From Phycisphaeraceae bacterium (GTDB lineage: Bacteria; Planctomycetota; Phycisphaerae; Phycisphaerales; UBA1924): a stretch of DNA of 64,000 bases. The position numbers and the translations under genes were made by a program. How positions within the stretch are numbered: position 1 is the first letter of the stretch; every line of letters starts with the position of its first letter. Shown here in pieces: positions 27,878-35,346 of this stretch. The DNA lies in assembly GCA_019636615.1 (NCBI GenBank), contig JAHBXF010000001.1:1798001-1862000 (forward strand), written 5' to 3'. The notes under the pieces were generated by a model, which ran no database searches, was not told the DNA's origin, and worked only from the letters and a program-made list of their open reading frames with translations.

Positions 27878-28372
27878 TCAGGCCTCGACGCGTTCAAACA
27901 AGACCGTTCCTTCGCCCATGCGTGCGAAATAGGCGTCGATGTTGTCCAGCCCGGTGACGCGGTGGACGAACGCCGCGGCGCGTACAAGGTCGGCCCGCTG
28001 CACCAGTTCAAGGCGGGGCTCTTTGAGTTCGAGGCGGTTGGTGTAGAAAGCGCACCCCTGGTGCGCGATCAGCACGACCCGCTTGAGCCGGTGGACCTCA
28101 ACGAGGAAGTTGAGTTCGTCGACTACTCCCTGTTGCTCGAGGTGGGCCTGCGGGTGCGCCGCGAGGCACGCCGGGCCGCCGGGCAGGCACAGACGGTCAT
28201 AACGGGGCAGCGACAGGCCGTTCTGCAGGAAGTCGTCGAAGTGCTCGCCCATTCGTCCGTCGGAGCAGTACAGCGCCGCCGCGTGAATGCGGGACGAGTC
28301 ATACGGCAGTTGAGAGTTGAAGGTCATCGCGGGGTTTGAGGCAGTCGCGTGCCGACGAGCGGGGTGAGGCAT
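27878..28372 (-). CDS. Beta-carbonic-anhydrase-like protein
   Basis: About 164 residues, start uncertain (ATG at 28372 or 28327). Two zinc-site motifs of the beta class are present: CSDGR (Cys, and the Asp-Arg dyad) near residue 37 and AHQGC (His-x-x-Cys) near residue 105. A short GPACLAAH replaces the usual GGAGG loop region. The protein is shorter than typical beta carbonic anhydrases (about 200-220 residues), so CO2 hydration is plausible but unproven. It is convergent with ldhA and upstream of, on the same strand as, nothing obvious; uvrC ends 59 bases beyond its start. Confidence 0.7.
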   Translation of the reverse strand: MPHPARRHATASNPAMTFNSQLPYDSSRIHAAALYCSDGRMGEHFDDFLQNGLSLPRYDRLCLPGGPACLAAHPQAHLEQQGVVDELNFLVEVHRLKRVVLIAHQGCAFYTNRLELKEPRLELVQRADLVRAAAFVHRVTGLDNIDAYFARMGEGTVLFERVEA

Positions 28373-28431
28373 GATTGACACAGGCCCCATCCTACACACG
28401 ATCGGTTGCCGGGTGAAGCCCCGGCCGGCGG

Positions 28432-29871
28432 TTACTCGCCGAGCGTTTTTTTGCGGCGCAGCACGTGGTGATAGTGCTGGGCGAACCTGTGGGCCTCGTC
28501 GCGGATGGCCTGGCAGAGCCTCAGGCCCGGGTTTTCGCGTCCCAGGCGGATCGGCTCGGTGCGCCGCTGGACGTAGATCAGTTCCTCTTTCTTCGCCAGA
28601 CTGATGACCATGGGGGGGGAGGTGCCGAGTTGCTCGAAGGCCTCAAGGGCCGCGTGCAACTGTCCAAGGCCGCCGTCGATGATGATGACATCCGGGTAGA
28701 GTTCCTGCCCGATGCCCGCCTCGCGGTAGCGGCGAGAGACAACTTCACGGATGCTCGCGTAATCGTCGTTGCCCCCTTCAACAGTGCGGATCCGGTATCG
28801 GCGGTAGGCGTCTTTGAAGGGGCGTCCGTCGATGAAACAGACTTTGCTGCCCACGGTTTCGTTGCCGCCCAGGTGGGCGATGTCGATGCACTCCACGCAC
28901 CGGATGGGCTCTTCGAGGCCCAGGGTCTTCTGCAGGCTCTTGAGGGCCTTGGCGGGTTCGATGATGAGCGATTCAACCTCGGGCTGCCAGCCGTCGCGGG
29001 TGTCGGCTCGCTCATCGAGTTTTTCGATGGCGCGCATCTGATCGCGCAGCGTCGCGGCCTGCTCGAAGCGCAGTTCCTGCGCCGCACGGTTCATCTCGTC
29101 GCGCATCTCGCGCAGCATCACGCTGCGCTTGCTGAAGAGGAAGCGCACGAACCGGTCGATGTCGGCCCCGTACGCGGCCTTGTCGATCTTGTCGGCGCAC
29201 GGCGCGGTGCACAGATTGATGGAATAGAGCAGGCAGGGGCGGAAGTGCTTGTTTTTCTCGTCGCCGTCGATGATGTCGAGTTTGCACGTGCGGAAGCGGA
29301 ACGCGCGCTGCAGCACCGCCACGGCCTCGCGCAGCGCCCCGGCCGAGGCGAAGGGGCCCAGCACGCGGCCGCCGCGCATCTCGGGGGCCTGTGTCCCGTC
29401 GTCGCGCACGCCGGTGGGGTTGCGCGTGATGAAGACACGGGGAAAGTCTTCCCGCTGGGTGATCACCAGGTACGGGAAGGTCTTGCCGTCGGTCAGGTTG
29501 GCGTTGAAGCGGGGGTGGACGTCTTTGATCAGCCTGTTCTCGGCGAGGAGGGCCTCCCACTCGCTCTCGCACTCGACGATCTCGAAGTCCTGGATGAGTT
29601 CGAGCATCGGCTGTTTGGCCGGCCCCAGGTCGGCCGAGGGCACGAAGTAACTCGACACGCGGTCGGGCAGGTTGCCCGCTTTGCCGATGTAGAGCACCAC
29701 ACCCTTGTGGTCTTTCATCAGATAAATGCCGGGCACGCGGGGCAGCGCGCGGGCCTTTGCGAGCAGACGCGCAAGTCGAACCTCGCGCGCTTCGGTGCCC
29801 CATGGCGGCGGGGAGTCTTTGTGGGCAAAGCCCTCGGCATCAACAGGAGTTGGGATGGGGTCGTCGGGCAC
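28432..29871 (-). CDS. uvrC: UvrABC excinuclease subunit C, lacking the C-terminal HhH domain
   Basis: A protein of 479 residues; most UvrC have about 600. GTG start at 29871; no in-frame ATG precedes the GIY-YIG domain. That N-terminal nuclease is intact (PGIYLMKDHKGVVLYIGKA). A UvrB-interaction motif follows (MRDEMNRAAQELRFEQAATL), then the RNase H-like endonuclease with VECIDIAHLGG and VIIIDGGLGQLHAA. The protein stops at HHVLRRKKTLGE, exactly where the tandem helix-hairpin-helix domain normally starts. No HhH-like coding sequence is visible downstream in another frame, so this is not an obvious frameshift. It should still make both incisions, with altered DNA binding. Confidence 0.93.
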   Translation of the reverse strand: MPDDPIPTPVDAEGFAHKDSPPPWGTEAREVRLARLLAKARALPRVPGIYLMKDHKGVVLYIGKAGNLPDRVSSYFVPSADLGPAKQPMLELIQDFEIVECESEWEALLAENRLIKDVHPRFNANLTDGKTFPYLVITQREDFPRVFITRNPTGVRDDGTQAPEMRGGRVLGPFASAGALREAVAVLQRAFRFRTCKLDIIDGDEKNKHFRPCLLYSINLCTAPCADKIDKAAYGADIDRFVRFLFSKRSVMLREMRDEMNRAAQELRFEQAATLRDQMRAIEKLDERADTRDGWQPEVESLIIEPAKALKSLQKTLGLEEPIRCVECIDIAHLGGNETVGSKVCFIDGRPFKDAYRRYRIRTVEGGNDDYASIREVVSRRYREAGIGQELYPDVIIIDGGLGQLHAALEAFEQLGTSPPMVISLAKKEELIYVQRRTEPIRLGRENPGLRLCQAIRDEAHRFAQHYHHVLRRKKTLGE

Positions 29872-29883
29872 GCGGCAAAGGAT

Positions 29884-29908
29884 AAAGCCCCGGACGGGCC
29901 GGGGCTTT
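29884..29908 (-). terminator. Rho-independent terminator of the second CotH gene
   Basis: A perfect 10-bp stem AAAGCCCCGG (29884-29893) with 29899-29908, then TTTATCCTTT on the minus strand. It lies about 50 bases after the CotH stop codon and immediately before the uvrC start, separating the two units. Confidence 0.8.
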
Positions 29909-29959
29909 GAGGGAAAATGCGGGATGAAAGGCCCTCCTCAGGGGGCGGGTACGTCGGCC

Positions 29960-32509
29960 TCAGCAGCCCTGCTCCCAGGCCTGGAAGAAGAGTTCAACGT
30001 CGGCGCCGTCGATGCCGCCGTCCTGATTGAAGTCGCCTTCGTCGGCGCCGTTCTCCCAGGCGTCGAAGAAGGCTTCGACATCAGCGCCGTCGATGCCGCC
30101 GTCCTGATTGAAATCGGCCGAGCGGGTGACGATGATCGTCGCGGTGGTGTTGCCGCCGGGCAGCAGCACGGCCTGGTCGGTGAAGAACTCGCCGTTGCTG
30201 GTGACGATGCTGACGCAGAAACCCTCGGGGGCGGTCACCGTGAGCGTGACGGGCACGCCCTGGAAGTAGACCCCGCTCCACGGGAATGCCGCGTCGGTAA
30301 GGTCGAGCGTGTTGAGGGTGACGCCGGCGCCCTCCGGCAGGCCGTCGGTCTCGATGGTGAGGTTCCAGGTGCCGGCGAGGTTGAACGAGTTGACCGCGTC
30401 CTGCCGGACCAGTGGTGGGCGTCGGAGGGCGAAATCGGCGAGAACATCCATCTTGCCGTGCCAGTTATTGACATCGGGGGGGCGTCGCCAGCGACTGATG
30501 TGCTCGCCGATCTCAGGAACAATCAGCGCGCGGTACCACTCGACCCTCTGGTGCACAACATCCTCACGCAGACTGGTGTTGAGCATGTCGGCCAGACGGT
30601 TGAGGAAGCGATTTCGCCCGGGCTGGCTTGCCACCACGGCGCGGAAGAGTTCGGTTGACCAGTTGATCTGGGTGAGGAGCCGGCTGACCGAAGCGGCCGT
30701 CGGCTCAGAGAGCGACCCCCAGCCAAAGCCCAGGTCGGTGTCCTTGAGCAGCCAGCGCCAACGGCTCCCGGGCTCGCGGACCCGCCAGTAGTCGATGTTA
30801 TTCTGCGGCCAGTCGTAGTTCGCCGAATAGACATTCGATGCGAAATAGGAGATGAAGTTGTCAACGTCCATCATTGTTTCCAGGTGGTCAAGTTTCCCCG
30901 GCAGCGACATGTTGTTCGTGCGGGTGAACTGGATCATCTGGGTGTAATGAACATTATCGCCCTCTTTCACGCTCGCGGGCAGAAGCCCGTTCGCCTCGAG
31001 AAGGTCGATATTCTCCGGGTCGACGCCGTGCGTCTCCTGGAGGTAATACTTGTCGTATCGCTCGCGCACGGAGTGCATGCCCCAGTATTCGCCGTTGATG
31101 AACACGATGGCGTGCCTGCTCGCCTGGGTGTCGACCCCGTCGTTGGCCACAAGGCTCTGCATGAGATCGTCGCGGCAGAAAGCACGGTCATAGTCATTCC
31201 CGGCGTTGCGGAGGATCAGCCGCTTGTGACGGGCGGGCGCGGCATCGCCGAAGATCGGGTAGTTGATCCATGAACGGCCGTACTCGCCCCGCGCGTACAC
31301 CCTGAGGCTCTTCTGCTGGAATGTCGTTGTCACACCCCCGTGGATGCGAAGCCCGATGCCCTGGGCAAAGGCCACCGAGCCGTCGGTCTCGAAAAACTCG
31401 ATGTGCCCGGGGCGTTCCCACGCGTCGCCGTCCTGAGTGTAGTTGCCCGGGCGCGCGTTGGGCGACTGCGTGTTCGGGTCTGCCTGTTCGTCGTAGATTC
31501 TCCCTGGAACATAGATGCCGGTGTCATAGTCGAAGAGATTGGACGGGTCGGTGACGACCGAAATGATCGGCATGGTGTACCGGGTCGTGATGCCCGGGCC
31601 CACCAGGAAACTGCGCGTCACGGCCGGGCTGGGGGCAGAACCCTCCCGCACCGCGATCGCACGCACGGTCGTAATCTTCAACATCTCGGTCAGCGGCGGT
31701 CGCCAAGTTTCGGGCGGACAAGACTGGATGAGGCTGTAGACGTTCGGGTCGCCGGCGCGAGACTGCACGGTGATTGGGCCGGTGTAGAGCGTCGCGTTCT
31801 CGCTCGGGTCTGAGCCGTCGAGGGTGTAGTAGATCGCGGCGTTGCCCACCGCGGGCACGATGGTGAGCGTGAATGAGTCCTCGTACAGGCCCGGCGCGTG
31901 CGAGAAGACCGGGGCCTGCGTCACAGGGGTGTCGCTCAGGGTGTGCGAGCCGGGGCTGCCACGGTCACTCTCGGCCGAGGTCCACGTGCCTTGCACATCA
32001 CCCAGCGCGGAGAGTTGCCAGCCGAAGATGTTGTTGAGGCCAAGGGCCGAGGTGTTGCACCAGCCGCTGGCGAAACGCGTGCGGATGCTCCCGGGGATGA
32101 CATCGTCGCCGTAGGTCAGCCGGTCAACCAGGTCCCCGTTGGCGTCGTAGATGTTGATCTCGTCGGCGCGTCCGAGATTGCGGCCCTGGGTGAGGCCAAG
32201 GTCGCCGATGACCTTGATGGCCGGGGAGAGTTGCCAACTGGTGCGGAAGGCGGCCTCGACGCCCTCGGTGATCACGGCGGACTCGCCAGGGGCAAGAGTG
32301 CCGAAGGCCCCGATGGGGAAGGCGCCCGGTTCTCGCGCGCTGTCGTCGAAACTCCAGCCCGCGAGGTTCACCGGGTCTTCACCGATGTTGGTGATCTCGA
32401 TGAACTCCGGGCCGTTGCCCGTGTACATGAACTCGGTAATGCGGACCTGACCCGCGGCCATGCCCGAGAGGGTGGCCAGCACCAGCGCCGTGGTGATCGA
32501 CTTCTTCAT
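29960..32509 (-). CDS. Secreted CotH-family protein with lamin-tail, chitobiase-like and GC-type dockerin modules
   Basis: A protein of 849 residues. AGGAGAG precedes the ATG at 32509, which begins a signal peptide (MKKSITTALVLATLSGMAAG). Order: a lamin-tail domain (about 20-140; VRITEFMYTGNGPEFIEITN), a chitobiase/hexosaminidase C-terminal-like Ig module (IYYTLDGSDPSENATLYTGP), a CotH domain (GLRIHGGVTTTFQQKSLRVY, LRNAGNDYDRAFCRDDLMQ, VFINGEYWGMHSVRERYDKY), a beta-rich linker, and two dockerin-like units ending in EQGC. It differs from the first CotH protein by having the lamin-tail domain first. A promoter and an inverted repeat lie upstream (32556-32603). The substrate is unknown. Confidence 0.88.
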   Translation of the reverse strand: MKKSITTALVLATLSGMAAGQVRITEFMYTGNGPEFIEITNIGEDPVNLAGWSFDDSAREPGAFPIGAFGTLAPGESAVITEGVEAAFRTSWQLSPAIKVIGDLGLTQGRNLGRADEINIYDANGDLVDRLTYGDDVIPGSIRTRFASGWCNTSALGLNNIFGWQLSALGDVQGTWTSAESDRGSPGSHTLSDTPVTQAPVFSHAPGLYEDSFTLTIVPAVGNAAIYYTLDGSDPSENATLYTGPITVQSRAGDPNVYSLIQSCPPETWRPPLTEMLKITTVRAIAVREGSAPSPAVTRSFLVGPGITTRYTMPIISVVTDPSNLFDYDTGIYVPGRIYDEQADPNTQSPNARPGNYTQDGDAWERPGHIEFFETDGSVAFAQGIGLRIHGGVTTTFQQKSLRVYARGEYGRSWINYPIFGDAAPARHKRLILRNAGNDYDRAFCRDDLMQSLVANDGVDTQASRHAIVFINGEYWGMHSVRERYDKYYLQETHGVDPENIDLLEANGLLPASVKEGDNVHYTQMIQFTRTNNMSLPGKLDHLETMMDVDNFISYFASNVYSANYDWPQNNIDYWRVREPGSRWRWLLKDTDLGFGWGSLSEPTAASVSRLLTQINWSTELFRAVVASQPGRNRFLNRLADMLNTSLREDVVHQRVEWYRALIVPEIGEHISRWRRPPDVNNWHGKMDVLADFALRRPPLVRQDAVNSFNLAGTWNLTIETDGLPEGAGVTLNTLDLTDAAFPWSGVYFQGVPVTLTVTAPEGFCVSIVTSNGEFFTDQAVLLPGGNTTATIIVTRSADFNQDGGIDGADVEAFFDAWENGADEGDFNQDGGIDGADVELFFQAWEQGC

Positions 32510-32555
32510 GATTCTCTCCTCCTTGCAGTCGCCTTCACGCGATCTGAACGAGAGC

Positions 32556-32603
32556 ATAATACTGCCAAAGCCGCTCCTTTGCAAACACTTTCAAAGGCTT
32601 TGG
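32556..32603 (-). promoter_or_regulatory. Predicted promoter and inverted repeats upstream of the second CotH gene
   Basis: On the minus strand, TTGCAA (32579-32584), 17 bases, then TATTAT (32556-32561) form a good sigma70-like promoter, starting near 32549, 40 bases before the ATG. CCAAAGCC (32565-32572) within the spacer pairs with GGCTTTGG (32596-32603). A second repeat, CCTTTG (32576-32581) with CAAAGG (32592-32597), shares two bases with it, so the two foldings exclude each other. This suggests an operator. Confidence 0.55.
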
Positions 32604-32800
32604 CTTGAGAGTCGCGCATGGTCCGATACAAAGAAGGTTCTGCCGCGCAGAATCGAGATTGGGGAAAACACGGGCCGGAGCAGGATGTCCTCAGTTTCCC
32701 TCTCCCATTCCTTTTGGGGCTTCCAATCCCCGGCCATGGCCCGCCATGAACTTTGTAGAACCGGCAACCAGGCGGGGATTTGGTCGGTATCCTTCGGCCC

Positions 32801-34354
32801 ATGCTCTCCCGGGTGCAGTCATATCTCATGCAGGGCATCGATGCCCAGCCGTGCGAGGTCGAGGTCGATGCTGACGACCAGGACATCCAGGACAAGTCTG
32901 TCGTCGTTGGCCTGCCCGACGCCGGCGTGAAAGAGTCCGTGGAGCGCGTCAAGTCGGCACTGACCAACAGCGGTTATTCCTGGCCGCGCGGCAGGGTCGT
33001 CATCAACCTGGCCCCTGCCGACATTCGCAAAGAGGGGCCTACCTACGACCTGCCGATTGCCGTGGGTCTGCTCGCGGCACAGGGCGTGGTTCGGCCGCCA
33101 CGCGAAGACGGGGACGAAGGATTGGACTTCCGGCGGGTTCTCTTCGGCGGCGAGTTGGCCCTTGACGGAAGGCTGCGCCCGATCAAAGGCGCGATCGCGA
33201 TGGCCGCGCTCGCCAAGCAGCGGGGGGCCTGGGGTGTCATGGTTCCGGCCGAGAACGCCGGCGAAGCGGCGGTTGTCGGCGGCATCGCGATCATCGGCGT
33301 GCGAACCCTGACAGAGGTCATCGGGCTGCTGCGGGGCGAGATCGAGCCGCAGCCGATGGCCGCGCCTGACGTGGCTTCATTGCTGCAGAACACCCCGGCG
33401 CCTGTAGACTTTGCCGACGTGCGCGGGCAGGACGGCGTGAAGCGTGCGATCATCATCGCCGCCGCGGGCGGGCACAACCTGCTCATGCTCGGCCCGCCCG
33501 GATCGGGCAAAACGATGATGGCCAAAGCCCTCGCGGGCGTGCTGCCGCCGCTGCTGCCCGAGGAAGCCATCGAGATCACGCGGATTTACTCGGCCGCGGG
33601 GCAGTTGCCGCCGGGACAGAGCCTCATCACGTCGCGGCCGGTGCGCTCGCCGCACCACACGGCGAGCGCCGCGGCCATCGTCGGTGGCGGCATGATTCCC
33701 CGCCCCGGAGAAATCTCGCTCGCGCACCGCGGGGTGCTTTTTCTCGACGAAATGGCCGAGTTCCCGCGCGATGTGGTCGAGTCGCTGCGCCAGCCGATGG
33801 AGGACCACGTGGTCACCATCGCGCGTTCGCACGCCGCCGTGCGCTTCCCGGCAAGTTTCATGCTCATCGCCGCGGTCAACCCCACGCCGCGCGGCGATAT
33901 GCCCGTCGGCGAGGCGGGCAAACGCATCATGGAACGCTATCTGGAGCGTCTCTCGGGGCCGATGCTCGACCGCATCGATATCCACGTCGAGGCGCCCGCG
34001 GTTCCCTTCCGCGAGTTGGCCAGGGGCAGCACGCCGCAGGGCCGCACGGTCGAGAGCAGCGCCAGCATGCGCGCCAAAGTTGAACTGGCCCGCCAGCGGC
34101 AGGCGGCTCGCCAGGGCGGCACGCTGATCAACGCGAGATTGAGCGGGCGGCAGTTAGACCAGTGGGCGGCGATGTCTGCCCAGACGATGAGTGTGCTGGG
34201 CGACGCCATGACACAACTGAGACTCTCCGCCCGCGCGTACGACAAAATCCGGCGGCTCGCCCGCACCATCGCGGATGTCGAGGGCAGCGAGTCCGTGACG
34301 ACTGACCACGTCCTCGAAGCGATCCAGTACCGCCTCTTAGATCGCAAGCCCTGA
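32801..34354 (+). CDS. YifB/ComM-family Mg-chelatase-like AAA+ ATPase
   Basis: A protein of 517 residues, usual for the family. The N-terminal ribosomal-S5-like domain (about 1-160; MLSRVQSYLMQGIDAQPCEV, VVGLPDAGVKESVERVK) precedes the AAA+ core with Walker A GPPGSGKTMMAKALAG, the HHTASAAAIVGGG motif, Walker B GVLFLDEMAEF and the C-terminal Mg-chelatase lid (RLSGPMLDRIDIHVE). ComM is a branch-migration helicase acting in natural transformation; YifB is its general homolog. In the loop where many members have NPCPCG this protein has NPTPRG, as some members do. It is divergent from the CotH gene. Confidence 0.9.
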   Translation: MLSRVQSYLMQGIDAQPCEVEVDADDQDIQDKSVVVGLPDAGVKESVERVKSALTNSGYSWPRGRVVINLAPADIRKEGPTYDLPIAVGLLAAQGVVRPPREDGDEGLDFRRVLFGGELALDGRLRPIKGAIAMAALAKQRGAWGVMVPAENAGEAAVVGGIAIIGVRTLTEVIGLLRGEIEPQPMAAPDVASLLQNTPAPVDFADVRGQDGVKRAIIIAAAGGHNLLMLGPPGSGKTMMAKALAGVLPPLLPEEAIEITRIYSAAGQLPPGQSLITSRPVRSPHHTASAAAIVGGGMIPRPGEISLAHRGVLFLDEMAEFPRDVVESLRQPMEDHVVTIARSHAAVRFPASFMLIAAVNPTPRGDMPVGEAGKRIMERYLERLSGPMLDRIDIHVEAPAVPFRELARGSTPQGRTVESSASMRAKVELARQRQAARQGGTLINARLSGRQLDQWAAMSAQTMSVLGDAMTQLRLSARAYDKIRRLARTIADVEGSESVTTDHVLEAIQYRLLDRKP

Positions 34355-34445
34355 CAGCCCGGTGTGCAGGCGCGGCGAGATACCTCTACTCGCACGCGCC
34401 GTGTTCGCACGAGCGGCGCTCAGTCCGCACACTCAGCCTCTCAAA

Positions 34446-34521
34446 CCGCCCCGGCGGGAATCGAACCCGCGTCCTCCACATCCACGAGGGACGTGCTGCG
34501 CCACCATTGCGCCACGAGGCC
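34446..34521 (-). tRNA. tRNA-like gene with non-canonical anticodon arm
   Basis: The 76 bases fold as a cloverleaf. The acceptor stem GGCCTCG pairs with CGGGGCG except for a G-G at the terminal pair. The D-arm is GCGC/GCGC with the loop AATGGTG, and T8 is present. The T-arm is GCGGG-TTCGATT-CCCGC, with invariant TTC and A58. The middle can form a 6-bp stem (CACGTC/GATGTG) with a 7-base loop CCTCGTG. This would put C instead of U at position 33 and read TCG as the anticodon (Arg), followed by T37. The linker after the D-arm is also one base too long. No CCA is encoded. It is either a deviant or a degraded tRNA; identity is not assigned with confidence. Confidence 0.55.
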
Positions 34522-35346
34522 GGTCGGCGACCGCTCCCCTCTTGGAAACGCCCGCCGAAAATCTGCAATCCCGCGCCGGGCTGCGAGGCCTCGTCGCGGG
34601 TCGTTTCTCCCGTCCCGGCACGGCACGCCGCACCGGGCCACTCTCCCTTACCCCCCTCTCCTCTCTCTCTCCCGCAACGCACTTCACTCTGACGAACCAC
34701 GGTTCGTCGGGCCTCGGGCGGCAATCTCTCTCTCAGATCCGGCCCTTGGCGGGGTCGAACCCTCGGCCTGCTCCAGCGGAGCCAAACCCCACGATGTTCG
34801 TGTCCACAACAACCCCGCCGGCACCGTTCGTTCGCCTGGTGCCCCGGACAGGGACGATCAGACGTACACGACGAGGGCCGCGCGACGCGGCGGTCTTGAT
34901 GAGGGGGCTTGTGAGTTGGGGGGAGGTTCGTCGCCCGTCCACCTCGTCGGCCGCCTCTTCAGGCCGCCGACGCCGTGAACGCAAACGCTCAGCGGCCCAT
35001 CGGCGGCACTGCGATACAGCGGATCGCCGCATCGCAGAACGTGCGCAGGGAAGCGCACATCACCCAGTCGAACTGGGCCCGTTTCAGGTGCTGATGTTTG
35101 AGCGTGTGCAAGGTCATGATGGACTATCTCTACCATGCACAATAGAGCCTCGTCGGGGCAGAGTCAAACCCGATTGCCGGGTCATAAACCCGGGCGCCGG
35201 TGCCCTCGGGTGGATCACGGGGAAAAGAACATGCCCCACGTCGTCCGCCCGGGCCAGACCGCCGCCGCCGCACCCTACAGTGGGGGCCTTGCCGGGGCGG
35301 CCGAACGCAGGTCCCGCCCAGGGCTTTCCATCACAGGAGATTCTCA
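34522..35346. other. Long non-coding region between the tRNA-like gene and lpd
   Basis: About 825 bases with no coding region I can support. A short hairpin CCGGG-TCATAAA-CCCGG stands at about 35176-35193. The lpd ribosome binding site (AGGAG, near 35335) ends the region. Nothing else was identified. Confidence 0.5.

Noticed and set aside
33890-33950. Loss of Cys in the YifB loop (NPTPRG instead of NPCPCG).
   Set aside because: Some YifB/ComM proteins, such as the E. coli form, also lack these Cys, so it is natural variation.
35176-35193. Hairpin CCGGG-TCATAAA-CCCGG with a CAT, resembling a tRNA-Met anticodon arm.
   Set aside because: No D-arm, T-arm or acceptor stem surrounds it and the loop phase is wrong for CAT at 34-36.
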